From assembly GCA_035048495.1 (NCBI GenBank), contig CM068545.1, forward strand, positions 22,726,741 through 22,790,740: a stretch of 64,000 nucleotides of DNA. Reading direction: 5' to 3'. Within the stretch, counting starts at the first letter, position 1. Each line of letters opens with the position of its first letter. The position numbers and the translations under genes are program-made. The notes beneath the pieces were generated by a model. That model saw only the letters and a program-made list of their open reading frames with translations. It made no database searches and was not told the origin of the DNA. The DNA is from Euptelea pleiosperma. Its lineage: Eukaryota > Streptophyta > Magnoliopsida > Ranunculales > Eupteleaceae. Of the stretch, positions 11,925 to 24,685 are shown one piece after another.

Positions 11925-12310
11925 AGCGAGCCATGTGGCACACTATTAGTGGACACTAACTGTATGGATGTTTGGCCAATCACTAAGTGGACCTATAAAC
12001 CAAAAAGAAACTTGATCAATGATTTCTAAGCGTTGGATTGAAGTTATTTTCATGGGATGATTTTAAGCGTAGGAAATTGAGCATTATTGTGCATCATTTG
12101 GGTGCAAAGATCCAAAGGTTGTAAATCACTAATCAGGCTAATTTTTGGTTTGCAGGTCCACCAAGGGATTGGCCAAACATTCATACCGTCAACGCCCTCT
12201 AATAGTGTGCCATATGGCTCGTATTGTCTGTGGTAACCGAAGTCAGTCTCCACGCAATGTGACAGAAGTTTTCCTCTCGGTGCCACGTGGCAGACTTTGG
12301 ATTGGAAATA
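11925..12310. mobile_element. Foldback MITE, G-box-end family
   Basis: Left arm: CATGTGGCACACTATTAG, then GGATGTTTGGCCAATCAC and AAACTTGATCAATGATTTC. Right arm, in reverse: AATCACTAATCAGGC, GATTGGCCAAACATTC, CTAATAGTGTGCCATATGGC. A further G-box, GTGCCACGTGGC, follows at about 12281. Same family as at 26.1 and 31.1 kb. Confidence 0.65.
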
Positions 12311-13104
12311 GATCACCCCAACAAAAAATCAGGTCATTCTGAAATGTCTAGACCCTTCAAATGTGGTTTTCAAGTTACACGGTAAAAATCCACAATCCAT
12401 AATTCTTCAGCGTCTAAAGCAGTCTATGAATATTAGAATGATTTGAATTTTTGTGAGGATGATCTCCTCACCATAGAGATCATCCTCACCAATAATCTGC
12501 CATTGAATCATCTTCTATGTGGGTATGCAAAAATGGGTGTCAAAAATGGGTTTCAAAATGGGGGTTAAAAATGGGTTTCAAAAATTATTTTATAAATTAA
12601 AATAATATTTTTCAAGGAGTATTCAATGGTGGATATAATGTTTACATACTTTTGAGTCTGCACATATATGCAGACTAGATTTTTTCAACTCTGTCGATGG
12701 AATTGTTTTTATTCAAACGAACGGTATATATTGTGCCACGTGGAGGGCGAACTACAAACGAACGGTAAGATTTTTTTTTGCATGTGAACAAGGGTTCAAA
12801 AGACTTTTAATTTACGAATTCGAACTGACACATGGGGGAAGAGGGTTGCTTCTCACAAACTGAATGTACATAGCTTCGCAAAAGTGAGAAAAGACATGAC
12901 AAAGCCGTAGTCAGACGAAAGCGTCAGATCGCTCTAACGTGCGCTCAGAGCGTTAGCGAGAAACAGAATGGGTAAGGGTAAAACGGTCCGATTGGAAAAA
13001 GGTTAACATCCCATGTAAGTCAAGAAGGACAAATCATCAATCAACGGGGCGAGACGCAAGAAAGTGATAGTATCGGAGGTAAATTTTTCAGAGGGGTAGT
13101 AAAT

Positions 13105-13233
13105 TGTAAATCACACAATCACAAGCCAATGAGTTCTCGGGCACGTACACAAGTGCTTTTGCAACGTACCCATGTGCTTTTGCTTTTAGGTGTACGTGCC
13201 GAGAACTCATTGGCTGTGATTGTGTGATTTGCA
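13105..13233. repeat. Long near-perfect hairpin, copy 2
   Basis: The arms 13105-13150 and 13190-13233 pair almost perfectly; each strand differs by a single inserted or missing base. The arms match those of the hairpin at 9665-9804, including the AATCACACAATCACAAGCC core. The loop differs slightly from copy 1. Confidence 0.85.
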
Positions 13234-13681
13234 ACTTTGTTGTGACAGAAGTTTTACTCCCACCTAATCTTCTAAAAGGGCTGAAACTTTCCCATTTTGC
13301 ACTTATTTCAAAAACGCCCCTATAATCACTCACGTGCCTAGCAAGCACCGTCATCCATCCGCAGCTAAAATAAGAAATCTTTCAGTCATTTTGATTTGGA
13401 AGGTATACTCATCGAGGACTACTAGCCCACGATCAGGGTCCGGATCCATTGTTAAGCTAGACTACGATAATCACCCTACACGTGGCAAACATTATAACAT
13501 CGGCACACTGTCTTGAGAGATTTACCTGGCTCCCATTTGACCACCTAACCTTAAAATTTAAATGGATAAATGCACCACCTTCTGTTCTTGTGAGTTGTAA
13601 TTACAAACACTCAACCTCAACGACTACCCACCTTTCTCTCTTTATTTCCTAGTACGTGTGGTTGATCTATCTAATCATCAC

Positions 13682-13703
13682 CTCTCTCTCTCTCTCTCTC
13701 TCT
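13682..13703 (+). promoter_or_regulatory. (TC)n tract upstream of the SPS gene
   Basis: A pure CT run lies about 240 bp before the solanesyl diphosphate synthase start. Such pyrimidine patches are common at plant core promoters and 5' leaders. Its role here is inferred from position. Confidence 0.5.
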
Positions 13704-13821
13704 AACAGACCCCTTTGAAACTTTAGCAGAACTTCGATTCTTTGAAGGTTTCTCTGATTACCCACTTTGTTTTTGGTCTCAGTTTCTTACTTTCAAGGCT
13801 TCTGGTGTTGTTGGGTATTTG

Positions 13822-13890
13822 ATGTATGATAGAATTAGCATGTTTTTGAACTGGGTTTTCACTGAGGAGAGGAAGGGTGGTGCTGTTTGA
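13822..13890 (+). promoter_or_regulatory. 22-codon uORF in the SPS leader
   Basis: ATG at 13822 opens a frame of 22 codons that stops with TGA at 13888-13890, 49 bp before the main ATG at 13940. It matters only if transcription starts upstream of 13822, which the TC tract at 13.68 kb suggests. No conserved peptide was recognised. Confidence 0.45.
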
Positions 13891-13939
13891 TCCAAGACAT
13901 TCAATTTTTGTATCTTTCTGGTTCTGGGTATCGTTGACA

Positions 13940-16900
13940 ATGATGTCCTTGACATGCCAGAACATTGATCTTGGCCGTACTTGCTTGAATTTGGTAGCTT
14001 GTGGCTGCTCCTCCACGAGGAACTATGCAAAATATGTCCATAGGTGTGGTACTAGAGGGTGTGAAGTCCCTAAGTTGGTGAGCAGTCGGCGTGATATTGA
14101 TCGGTGTAGTGCATTTTCGGAGCAGACCCCTGAGTTCATGCTGAATGGTACTGTCTTCTTTAGCTAAGGAAAGAATTTACTTTGATTTGTTGTTTTACCC
14201 AAATTAATCTCTTCACTTACCAATTGTATGTTAAAATGCCGACAATGACATTTTGATCTCCTTATGTGTGTTTGAATCATGTGTGTTTCAGTGGTAGCTC
14301 AAGATCCAGCATCAGCCTTGGAAATGAAGTCAGACTGTAGTAGGCCCATTTCAGTATCATCTTTATTGGAAGTGGTTGCTGATGACCTCCAAACTCTGAA
14401 CAAAAATCTTCAGTTAGTGAGTACTTCCCCTTTCCAAATTATGGATGGTCTTGGTTTTTTTTCTTATTTTGTCTATGATGATCATGATTCCTCACTGCCA
14501 AATTGAATCTTTTATATGTTATGTTGATCAATATATTTGTTGTGAACTATTAGACTTGACTCAAAGTGAATTACATCTCTTTCATTTTTGGGTTTTGGTG
14601 ATCTCTTTCATAACTAGATCGATGCAGAGTTCTATTTGTTTTAGTTTTGAGAGAACATTCGAAGGTGCATTTTGAAGAAAAGGCAGTTCAGAAGTTTGTT
14701 AGTCAATGTCTATCAAGACAATTTGAATGAAACTAAACATGTGAAGATTTTCTAGGACCCCATGGGGTTTTATGTTTTAAAAGATTTCCTATGCTATGAA
14801 ATCCAAAACGAAGAAAGAAAAAAATAATTAGGATATAATTGGTTTAATTTACTATTTTCTCACTCCACACTAGTGCCTAATCAATATCATGAACACCCAT
14901 AATGGTGTGTGGCATGCTTCACTAGTTATGTATGACTAATGTTGCCAAAGTCAAATCAGATAAAAAAAACTGTAAGGGGTGGGATTCAAATCAAATTTGG
15001 ATTCAAATTGTTAGACTACTATTCATCGAGATTTTCCTTCGCAAGTTATTAAAAAATACAAAATAATATCTAAAGTAGGTTAACACATGCTTCTTGACAC
15101 ATAAAATGACACACTCAGTCATGGGGCCCACTTGGAGATGAGTTAAGGGCTGATTTTTTGTGAGCCATTGACTAGTCTCTTTGTGAGCCTCACACAGACG
15201 TGTCAAGATTAGGCGTGTAAAATTATCCTGGCCCATATATTTTTACCTAAATCCTCCATAATTCATTATATAATGATGAAGTTTTCCAAAAATAATAACA
15301 AAAAGTTTACTTGGCAATCTTGATATTGACTATAGACACACTATTTTCAATTCCCATTACAAATCATATACCATCAATTCATGATCAAATTACACAAATT
15401 TCCATCACTCATAAACAAAGTCTGAACTCTCAAACTTTTAGTTACGTGCATGGACATGTATTTCTTCACATTTATGCTAGGAATGTTTCATAAGAAAAAT
15501 ACCTACATGAAAATGTTTCTTAAATAATTACATTGGAAGAATTGCTTGTTGTTGTTGAATATAAAGTCTATGCCTCTTTCTAGACAGTGTAATGAACCAA
15601 ATACCTTGACATGCAGCAAAGATACAGAATATAGATTCGAGACGATCTCCTTATCTAAAAGAATGCTTGTGCAAACAATTCCAATTGATGTTACGTCCCT
15701 AACACTAACCACTTGGAAGATCCTTATCAGGGGCCCCATTAACTCTTTTTTAATCATTAAGTACCCTTTTAATGCAGGAGCATCTAGGCTTCAATGCATT
15801 TGTGCTGCACCAAATTAAGCTTCTCAAGAGAAGAGGTGGGCCTACAAGAGGAGAAAGAAGTGGGCTGCGGGACAGTCCGTATTCAGCCTGTCTAGAGGCA
15901 CATTAATAGCACTTAACAGACCCATGGTCCAGTCCACTTTCAGCCCATTTAAAGGCTCACTCTAGCAGTCAAACTGACCCATTATTTAGTCATTCAGATT
16001 CTATTTTAGTGTCCTAGTCAGTTTCTTAAATTAGAGTCCTAGAAGGTTAGTTTCTAATTTGAGTTCGTTCCCGATTGTAGTAGGACTAGAATTTAGAGTC
16101 TTAATAGTAAAGTCTGAGTGTCTCATTTAAACAGAGGTCACACTCGTTGCTGATTTCAGTTTCTGTTCTGTGCACTAAAATTCAGACCCTTTTGCCATCT
16201 GTTTCAGCCTAGTTTGACACCCAAATAAACCCTAATCAAACCCTCTATTACTGTCCCTATTTTACCCATTCACACTAGTAATATAAAGACTGTTTACCCA
16301 TAATTACAGCCCTACTATCAATTTTTCTAGACATTCCTACATCACATTTTAACTTAAAATGTATATTAAAGAAAAAAGGAAAACATAAAAAACTAAAAGG
16401 ACCCATGGTTGACAGCGGAACAATAATAAAATGATCTTTTGTCAATGTATAAATACATAGCAAAAGCATGTTATAAATATTTTCTTTTTGTAGTGTTTAA
16501 GGTCTATTAAAAGCCAAAAGTACGGGAATAAAGGCGTTGTCTACACTTGAAAAAGTGTCCCATGTTTCTATTCAAATCGCATGATGTGGGAGAATCATGA
16601 GATATAATCGTGAATCTTACATGAATCGTAAGATTCATACAAAAATCGTAGGTGCATTATCTAAATTCGGACCTAAGATTCAAATTGTTTGGGTTAAGAT
16701 TTATGATTTGAATAGAACAATTCAAATCATAATCGAAGCTTTTAAACATTATGTATAATGCAAACCAGTGGTGAAATTCCACTTGGAAAACCATAATAGG
16801 TTCTTTCAAATGATGTGATTATTAGAAAACTATATTACTCCCAAGTTCTAAGTTATAATGATTTTTGTCTAAATTTGGAGAAAATAAATGAAACAATAAA

Positions 16901-19268
16901 ATTATTTACTACTTATTTGAGGCCCCCCAGGGTATCCCAATCTTTTTTTCTTATTAAGTTCATTTATGTATTTCATTGAACATCTTGGTTTGATATAAAT
17001 TAGTGATTTGATCACTGAGACACATTTGTTTATCTGTTAGAACTGCCCATGTGTTGAAATATACAGCTCTACTTGGGCCTCCAAACAGCCCATCGAGACA
17101 TGGAATATGGTCACTGGCTATTGACAACACTAAGGTCTTGCAGCTTTGTGCCCACCACAATGTTGCCTGAGCTGCAAGGGTCCTTATAACGCACAGCCTT
17201 GGGTTGTGTGGGTTTGTAGCCTTGATTGCTGACCTGATGGACCTAGAGACACATTACATTATCTCTCTGGCCTTGACATGGTTTTAACTATGGCCTTTGT
17301 AACCGTTATTAACAACACTATAATTGTTCTTGGATCATACCGCTCTACGGTATATATGTAACTAATGACTCTAATATAATGGTTGCAATCCCATTATTTT
17401 AGGACCATTTCAAGGTGTTAATATTATTATATTAGATGTTTCAAAATAAACATTCTAGTACATCAGAATTGATATAAAATATTAATATAATAGTAACAAA
17501 TTAGAAAAAAAAATCAAGCATTATAACGGCATTATAACTGATATAACAGTAAATAATGGCCGTGATAATTCTTTTCTATCTTCTTTGGGCTTTTCAAGAT
17601 CCACCCGCATTCTCCTTCTCTGTCATGCTTTCTCAATTCCAGTCCTGTTTTATGTGTTAGTCTTTAAGAAGTTTTATGTTCTTATTCAAATACTAAGTTG
17701 AAAGCCAACAATGCTAGCAGAATGTGTTTCTGAGTTTATGGTACATATGTTTAAAATATCAAATTATAGAGACACCCATTCACACATACATTAGAAACAA
17801 ACCCATTTGTGCAGTCCACAATCTTTCTTTAGTGAACATACTAATTTGAATCCTTCAGTTTCCTTCATTAGCTCAATCAACAATGGATGCGTTTGCATTT
17901 AGATTATACATGAGACCTAGAAAAGAAAACCCATTTGCATACTTATTAAGGGCCCATTTATTAATTACTCCTGACATCTTCTTCTCACATTTTATATCTG
18001 ATTAAGATGCTATGCTAGATTGTTGGTGCAGAAAACCCAGTCTTAGTATCTGCGGCAGAGCAGATATTTGGTGCTGGTGGAAAGAGACTGAGGCCAGCTA
18101 TAGTATTCCTAGTGTCAAGAGCCACAGCAGAAACAGCAGATTTAACGTAAGTACTTTTGAAGTTTTGACTTTCATGAAAAATGATTCACTGGATATGCCG
18201 TTAAATCAGATCGAGTGTTAATTTGTATACTATTCAATACAGGGACCTTACCCCAAAACATCGCGGCTTAGCAGAGATCATCGAGATGATCCATACCGCA
18301 AGCTTAATACATGATGATGTATTGGATGACAGCAGCATGCGAAGGGGTAGGCCTTTACATCTTTGCACGAAAGTTCCTTGTTGAATCTCTTAGCATATAT
18401 TCTGTCCTATCAAATTGTTAAAACCTTTTTTAGTTATCATAGGAAAGATAACAATACTACTTCACTTTTGTACAATGTGATTGTTAGAGCAATTTCTAAA
18501 ACAAGAATTATTGAGGGGGGGTGGTTGGTTGGTTGTAACTTCTCAAGATCTCCACTAAGGCGTAAGAGAAGTCGACACCATTATGATATGCGGGTTCTTG
18601 TACTTATGTTGTTGTTTTGTTGTCAAATCTAGATTTCATCTTGGTTGTAAAAATCTTCTCGCAAGGTTTTGCTTTTGCTCTTGAATCTGCTCCTGCTCCT
18701 AACCTCTGTTTGATCTCACCAGCTACTGCAACCATTGTTCCATAAAAGCCCCTTTAAATCCAACAGTTTGCAGTTTTTTCTGTTTTTTAATGTAAACATT
18801 TGCGCTCTTCTTCTTTTTGTCATTTATCAAAAGAAAACAATTTATATGCTTCTATTAATAGTTTCACATCGTTCTAAAATTTTGATTTTATTTGTTATCA
18901 AATATAAACTTACTTCAATATTTATCTTATATAGACATCTCCTAGAGGCTCCAGCTTCCTGCATTTTAAGTACCACTTCTCTGCTCTGCACCCAAATCAG
19001 CCTTGCTTATGCTCCATGCAATTAAGGATTTGATTATTTCTCCCATTCAATGATTTATTACTTGTGATTTATCAGTCGTTCTCTTCATCTTATTAATCCT
19101 TTCTAGAAGTTTATCGACGGAACTTGATGGGTTAGGCACTTTGGGATTTTTCTGTACCTGAAAGTTTCTAGATAGGAATAGATATTTATGGTATATTCCT
19201 CTTCTTAGTGTCTCACTCAAATATTTGTGAAGTGCAATGTATCCAATTTGAAGAGTCGCATTCCTTCA

Positions 19269-19336
<68 letters not shown>

Positions 19337-22300
19337 GTGTCAGCCAAGTGGATAGCGGATGAAGACGGGCTTCTCTCTTATCAATAGTTCTGAAGGAGGA
19401 TTTATTCCTAGAAGGGACTTTGAAGCAATGGCATCTTTTTGGTTTATCTATAATTCATTGGAGGAGATTTCCTCAATCTCAACTGCGAGAAGGTGTGACG
19501 CAGGACGGGAGTACTGTTCCGCAATTTGAGAAGGAATAAAGAGGGAAGGTTAATTTTCACGTCACTATTCACACGGTACTATTTACAGTGCTGTGGTATG
19601 ATTTGGGTTTTCTTAGGCAAGAAATTGACTAAAAAGAAAATAGAGATGGAGAAAGAGAAGAGAATAAGAGAGAAAAGATAGAGAAAGAGATAGGGATAGA
19701 AAGATACATTCGGCTTCGCACCAAGAGATGATGGCTTGACACCATAAGAGAGATTTCTATTTCTTCATTCATAATTTTTCATTTTCTAAAATCAAAGGGT
19801 ACATCACCTTTTATAAGACTTCCTACTTGAACTTTCCTAATTCTAATCTAATTGTATTTAGAAACTCCTAATACAAGTCAACTATTGCAATCAATAATAA
19901 AATCTTAATTGGAAACAAAATCTCAATTGAAAATCCTAGTTAAATTATAACAAATCTTCATGGGGTCTACTAAAAATAGTAAAATCAGAATTTACTATAA
20001 ATAGTAAATTCGGGATTTACTATAAATAGTAAAAACGAGATTTACTATAAATAATAATTTCGAGATTTACTATAAATAGTAAAAACGTGAATTGCTATCA
20101 ATAGTAAATAGGATCCACTTGATTGGGCATTGATTCGGTGTAGCGCGGGCGATCGTAGTAGAATGCTCCTGCATCAAGGTGTGAGTCTCTTTGCTACCAC
20201 TACAGTTTTTGATAAAATAATGACAATCGCTCGCTCATACATAGACATTGGATGGTTCATATTTTCTGCCACCTTTGCAAGGAAGTGTGAAAAAAGGTTG
20301 ATCATTTGCTTTTTCCATTGGGATTTGTCAGACCGTCGTAAAATCCTTACTGGTCTTTTTAAAGGATGGAACACTAATATTTGGTAATGGTGGAATTCTT
20401 TAGAAGATTCTTTCATTTACTTTTGATGGACCATTTGGAAGGAAAGAGAAACATGTGTTTAGGGACAAGAAATCTCCCACTGCTCTGATGTGTTTCTCAA
20501 TAAATGGCTAATTGTGTATTGGCTCTCTTGTTCAATGGAGTTTCATGGGATGAGAAATGAGGAATTTTGGTGAGAATGACATTTGAATGTGTTTCTCTAT
20601 CCTGAGTCCATCTTATCAGTGGTTTTATTAAGGTTGGAAATGAGGACTTTGATTGGAGTTTATTCAATAATCTAGTGAGTATCTTAAAGTATTTAATGCA
20701 TGTAATGTCATCAAAGACTTGTACTAAGCATAGGTTGGGATCATTTTGTAGGAGCTAAAATTTAGTCATTCACATTGGTTTCTTGCATAGAGGGGAACCC
20801 TTCAAATATGATGGGCACAAAATGTTGGGATGAGTCATTTGAAATGGCGTATATTTTGATCATATAGAGGAAACCCAGACTGATTTGAATATTTAAATTA
20901 ACCACATCTTAATTTGTGCCAATTAGATTACCAGTGCTCTGGCAATAAAAGGAGTTAGCTGTTCCTCATTTTATTTATGGAATTTTTTGTCCCAATGTTC
21001 TTCTCTACTTTTCTCCCTCTCTTAATAATTGTCAGGCCCTTCTCCAGAACACAACATGACAAAAGTTCTTTCATTCTTATGATAAATCCACCAATATTTT
21101 ATTTTTATTTTTTATATAAGTAACATACCAAATAAATTTCTAGCATACTTCACTATTAACATGCAAGGGAATCCAATTGAAATTTCAGGTTTAAAACCAC
21201 TTTTTTTTTGCTAATATTTTGAAACAAAACATGTAAAGACCCCATGTACAAGTTTGATAAAATGTAATGTTTCAATAATGACGATATTTTGATCGAACAG
21301 GACTAACATTGGTGGAGACGGGAAATCTGACTCGAATTAACCAAAATACTCAAGAAAAGTTGAAGAACATAAAGGAGAAAAATGAGATGAGAAAGAAAGA
21401 TGGGAGAGAAACTGGAGGGAAAATAGAGAAAATATTGACGACGATAATGGTGATATTTGCTAATAATTGGCAGGACTCTACGCAAACTAAACTTGGCAGG
21501 AGAGCAAAAACTGAGCGGAAAGGTCTCGGAAGCATGGCCGGAGCGTAGAGCTCGATGAATTTTCCCGATCGATGGTAAAAAACCCATTGAAGGGGAGCTC
21601 CGAGCTCTTCTCTCTAAAGGATTTAAATTTTTTCAACAAATTGATAAAAATTTCCTCATCCTCGTAAACCCTGTGTCAATCCTAGCCATTCGATTTTCCA
21701 AATGCATCCCAACCATCCGTTTTGGAAAAATTATGAAAGTACCCAAAAAAACATAAAAAACCCAAAACACCCTTATTCTTTCCTTTGATTGCCCCATGTC
21801 TCCTCTCTGGGACTATGTTTGGATTCAGAGATGAGGAACCTTTGGGTCTGATCTACATCAGACATGCTGTTGGCCTGTTTCTAGTAAGCATACATCAGCT
21901 AATACAGATGATATAACCTCTGGAATATACGTAATTAAGTATTACCTAAAACTATGGAGATGATCTGAATTCAGTATCAAGCCAGAAATATGATTAGTGG
22001 CAATTTGGAATGCAACTTAAGAATGGAATGGGCTCAAAGAAGTTATTGGATGCTCTCTTTTGGTATTAAAACACAGATCATTGGCTACTCTGACTTTTTT
22101 TTATTCACAATGGAACTGAATGCAACATTAGCCGACAAACACCAACATTCCATGGAAGAATATTTTTGTTAAGAAGCCAACACTAGTCAATTATGTGATT
22201 TGGTTACCCAGGGTGATGGCATACATGTCAGGCTAATTCCCATTATGAAGAGAACATTATGATAGGCAAACTCTCCTGTATTTGACTGTTGAATCTTCTT

Positions 22301-24440
22301 AAGAAGAAGAGGACTGCTCGATGAACTTTCTCAAGGATGTACAAGAATACGCCAAGAATTTTGCATAAATGACCTCGAGTGTAAGTATCAGAAATGAAGG
22401 AATAAGATAATGATTAGCAAATGACGCTCCCTCCCCATATCACTGAGAATGGTAAACTGTAATCTTAGTTGTAGAAATAATAGTGGCAAATTCTAAATAG
22501 ATGTAAGAGTGTCTCTGAGATTCTAGAAAACTCGCTGCTTTGATTTCTTGTTCAGGTTGTCCCTTTGATGAAGGTTATGGTAAATCTCTATATGTTTTTG
22601 CCTTGATTTGAGGGGAGGTAAATGGAACTTGCGTTGAGTTCTACAGCACAAAGGTGGTAATCCCTGTGGATGTGTTTCTGCTTCAGCATTCAGTCAATAT
22701 CCAGTTGATTATCATATATCCTACTCTTTTGTCATGGATGCACACGGGGGAGATTGCCCCTACACATCCACACCCACCCACCAACACCACACACAACACA
22801 AACATTAAAAAGAATAGGGAAAGAAACACTGCCTGCTCAATCAGAACTGGGGCAGGCCAGTAGTCTTTTTACTCTGTGTGTTTATACTTAAGTTTCCAAT
22901 ATACGTGTGGATTCTGTTGGTGGCCTCTAGTTGTGAAGCTTAGGCAACAAGGAATCTAATCAACGAAGTAATGCTGACATCAGTATTAAAAAAGAACGGG
23001 TTAGATAAAGTATAGCTTACAGAATAATTTATCGTCATTCAACAAGAAGGATTATGGTCGTATATTATGTTGCAATATCATCATAGTCATTGACAATGCC
23101 TTCTTTTTGGCAACCTGGATCCAATTTCGCCGTTCAATTCTAGCTAGAGTTTTTTCTTTTGTTATGGCATGTATCTTCAAATCTTTTCTTACTACCTCAA
23201 TCCATGTCACTTCCAGCCTTCCTTTTGCCCTTTTAGAACCTTGAATCTGCATCAAAGAGCTCCTTCTCACTGGTGCCGTCATTGGTATTCTTTGTACATT
23301 CCCAAACCAATCTCAATTGAATTTCCTTTATTTTATCCCCTATTGGGGCTTCTCAGGATCCTTCAGATGTGCTCATTTATAATTGTTTTTCCTAGTCTTT
23401 TCTGATTATCTTTGCTAGTAACATTCTATGAACATGTTTCTTGATTACCCAACATTCTGGTCCATAAAGCATAGCTAGTCTTATTGCTGTCTTATAAAAC
23501 ATTCTTATGAAGGAAGAAGAGGTGAATCTTCTGCATATAAAATGATAGGTACATGAAATTGGTACATATCCAGGTTTTAGGGGAATGCTTCACTTATTTA
23601 CATTAACTGCGATAAAAGTTGATGTCTATCCTTCAATACTTGAATACAAGTCCAATTTACTTATCAGGGAAGGAAACCATTCACCAACTGTATGGTACAA
23701 GGGTGGCAGTACTAGCAGGAGACTTCATGTTTGCGCAGTCATCGTGGTACCTTGCGAATCTTGAAAACATTGAAGTCATAAAGCTCATCAGCCAGGTATA
23801 TGGCGACCTGCCTTGCATTTCTTGATATCAAACAAGCCGTAGCATCAACGTAGTTTTGATCCTTCCAATTGTCCCTGGCCATTATGTACAGGTCATTAAA
23901 GATTTTGCGAGCGGTGAAATAAAGCAAGCATCGAGCCTCTTCAACTGTGATCTCACTCTTGAGGAATATTTGATCAAGAGCTACTACAAAACAGCCTCCT
24001 TAATTGCAGCAAGCACCAAAGGTGCTGCTATTTTTAGTGGAGCTGATAGCAACATAAGGGAGCAAATGTTCGAATATGGAAAGAACCTTGGCCTATCATT
24101 TCAAGTTGTTGATGACATTTTAGATTTCACACAATCGACAGAACAGCTAGGTAAGCCATCTGGCAGTGACCTAGCAAAAGGAAACCTGACAGCGCCCGTC
24201 ATTTTTTCTCTAGAAAAAGAGCCAAAACTGAGAGAGATTATTGACTCTGAGTTCAGTGAAGCTGGTTCCTTAGGTGAAGCTGTTGAATTAATTAATAAAT
24301 GTGGCGGAATTGATAGAGCACTAGATCTAGCAAAAGAGAAAGCCGAAATGGCGATACAGAACCTCCAATGTCTTCCTCTGAGTGACTTCAGATCTTCACT
24401 TGAGGGGATGGTGAAGTATAACCTCGAACGAATTGATTAG
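13940..24440 (+). CDS. SPS: Solanesyl diphosphate synthase, plastid type (six exons)
   Basis: Exons 13940-14147, 14292-14416, 18019-18146, 18243-18346, 23668-23795 and 23892-24440 join in frame to 413 codons plus TAG, all with GT-AG introns. The protein is a trans-prenyltransferase that makes the C45 side chain used for plastoquinone-9. Residues 1 to about 75 resemble a chloroplast transit peptide, starting [20 protein letters not shown] is at 131-137, the first aspartate-rich motif DDVLD at 178-182, [15 protein letters not shown] in exon 5, and the second motif DDILD at 305-309 followed by [20 protein letters not shown]. The C-terminus [10 protein letters not shown] matches Arabidopsis SPS1/SPS2 as I recall them. 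Length and all key residues are intact. ATG 13943 is an equally possible start. Introns 2 (3.6 kb) and 4 (5.3 kb) hold repeats. Confidence 0.95.
14417..18018 (+). other. SPS intron 2, 3.6 kb
   Basis: AT-rich intron with no gene recognised. From about 15770 to 16260 there is a stretch resembling the 3' end and LTR of a gypsy-like element; AGAAGAGGTGGGCCTACAAG there recurs in related form at about 42.93 kb. A degenerate AACGG-type element starts near 17277 (CATGGTTTTAAC). Confidence 0.6.
17277..17560. mobile_element. Degenerate AACGG-type hAT MITE in SPS intron 2
   Basis: It begins CATGGTTTTAACTATGGCC, matching the end type of the intact family, with internal AACCGTTATTAAC and ATAACGGCATTATAAC motifs. 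The distal end is eroded and no target duplication can be read. Confidence 0.4.
19271..19333. repeat. (TC)n followed by (AT)n microsatellite
   Basis: About 15 CT repeats run directly into about 16 AT repeats within SPS intron 4. Likely polymorphic. Confidence 0.9.
19700..20185. repeat. Dispersed repeat copy 2 with five 25-bp palindromic units
   Basis: Homologous to 5.15-5.76 kb. Five units of exactly 25 bp lie at 19981-20105, each ending in TTTACTATAAATAGT or a close variant. Within each unit ACTAT and ATAGT pair. The flanking blocks CTTCATGGGGTC and GATCCACTTGATTGGGC match copy 1 in order. Confidence 0.7.
20380..20560 (+). mobile_element. LINE (L1-type) 3'-coding fragment, decayed
   Basis: Conceptual translation gives WWNSLEDSF...WTIWKERN, like the C-terminal zinc-knuckle/RVT region of plant L1 elements. 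Stops and frameshifts interrupt it. It lies in SPS intron 4. Confidence 0.45.
23030..23510 (-). mobile_element. RTE-type LINE 3' tail, decayed
   Basis: The minus strand reads [20 protein letters not shown], then [16 protein letters not shown], and upstream a [16 protein letters not shown] piece. These are typical of the extreme C-terminus of plant RTE retrotransposons. A plus-strand fragment of the same kind lies at 50.1-50.5 kb. The copy is 5'-truncated and inside SPS intron 4. Confidence 0.65.
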
Positions 24441-24660
24441 ATGGTAATGCAAGTAAAATACAAGCTAAAGCTTGTATTAATTCTTCTCCCATTATGAGAA
24501 GTCTTAATGAATGGAAACCAAAACTCATACTTCAATCCCTCTGCCACACATTGGTGTACTATCTTAGTCAAGCTGTTTCCTAATGTGATGTATTGAATTA
24601 CAGCCTTAAGCCAGATGGGCTCATGTGAAAATAAGTTTGAATGTCTCACTTCTAATTAAT
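24441..24660 (+). terminator. SPS 3' UTR
   Basis: AT-rich sequence follows the TAG, with TTAATTAATAATTT-like motifs near 24650 that could act in poly(A) site choice. No canonical AATAAA was seen close by. Confidence 0.35.
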
Positions 24661-24685
24661 AATTTCATTTCACTAATTTAAACAA

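Larger units (their letters stand above)
8118..13680. other. Intergenic region, 5.5 kb, repeat-rich
   Basis: I see no supported gene here. It contains two near-perfect hairpins (9.65-9.82 and 13.10-13.23 kb), a degenerate AACGG-type element (about 10.09-10.31 kb), a foldback MITE (about 11.92-12.31 kb) and otherwise unassigned AT-rich sequence. The ORF of 139 codons on the minus strand at 11.0-11.4 kb shows no domain. Confidence 0.5.
18347..23667 (+). other. SPS intron 4, 5.3 kb
   Basis: The intron holds a (TC)n/(AT)n microsatellite (19.27-19.33 kb), a second copy of the palindromic-unit repeat (19.7-20.2 kb), a LINE tail piece (about 20.38-20.56 kb) and an RTE LINE tail on the minus strand (23.03-23.51 kb). 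The rest is unassigned. The correct donor is at 18347 and the acceptor at 23666-23667. Confidence 0.7.

Noticed and set aside
13877..13939. Upstream extension of SPS exon 1
   Set aside because: The open frame starts at a non-ATG codon, and the [13 protein letters not shown] start matches the family's usual N-terminus.
20130..20416. Opposed ORFs of 80-85 codons in SPS intron 4
   Set aside because: Inside an intron and adjoining a LINE-like fragment; no gene-like motif beyond that.
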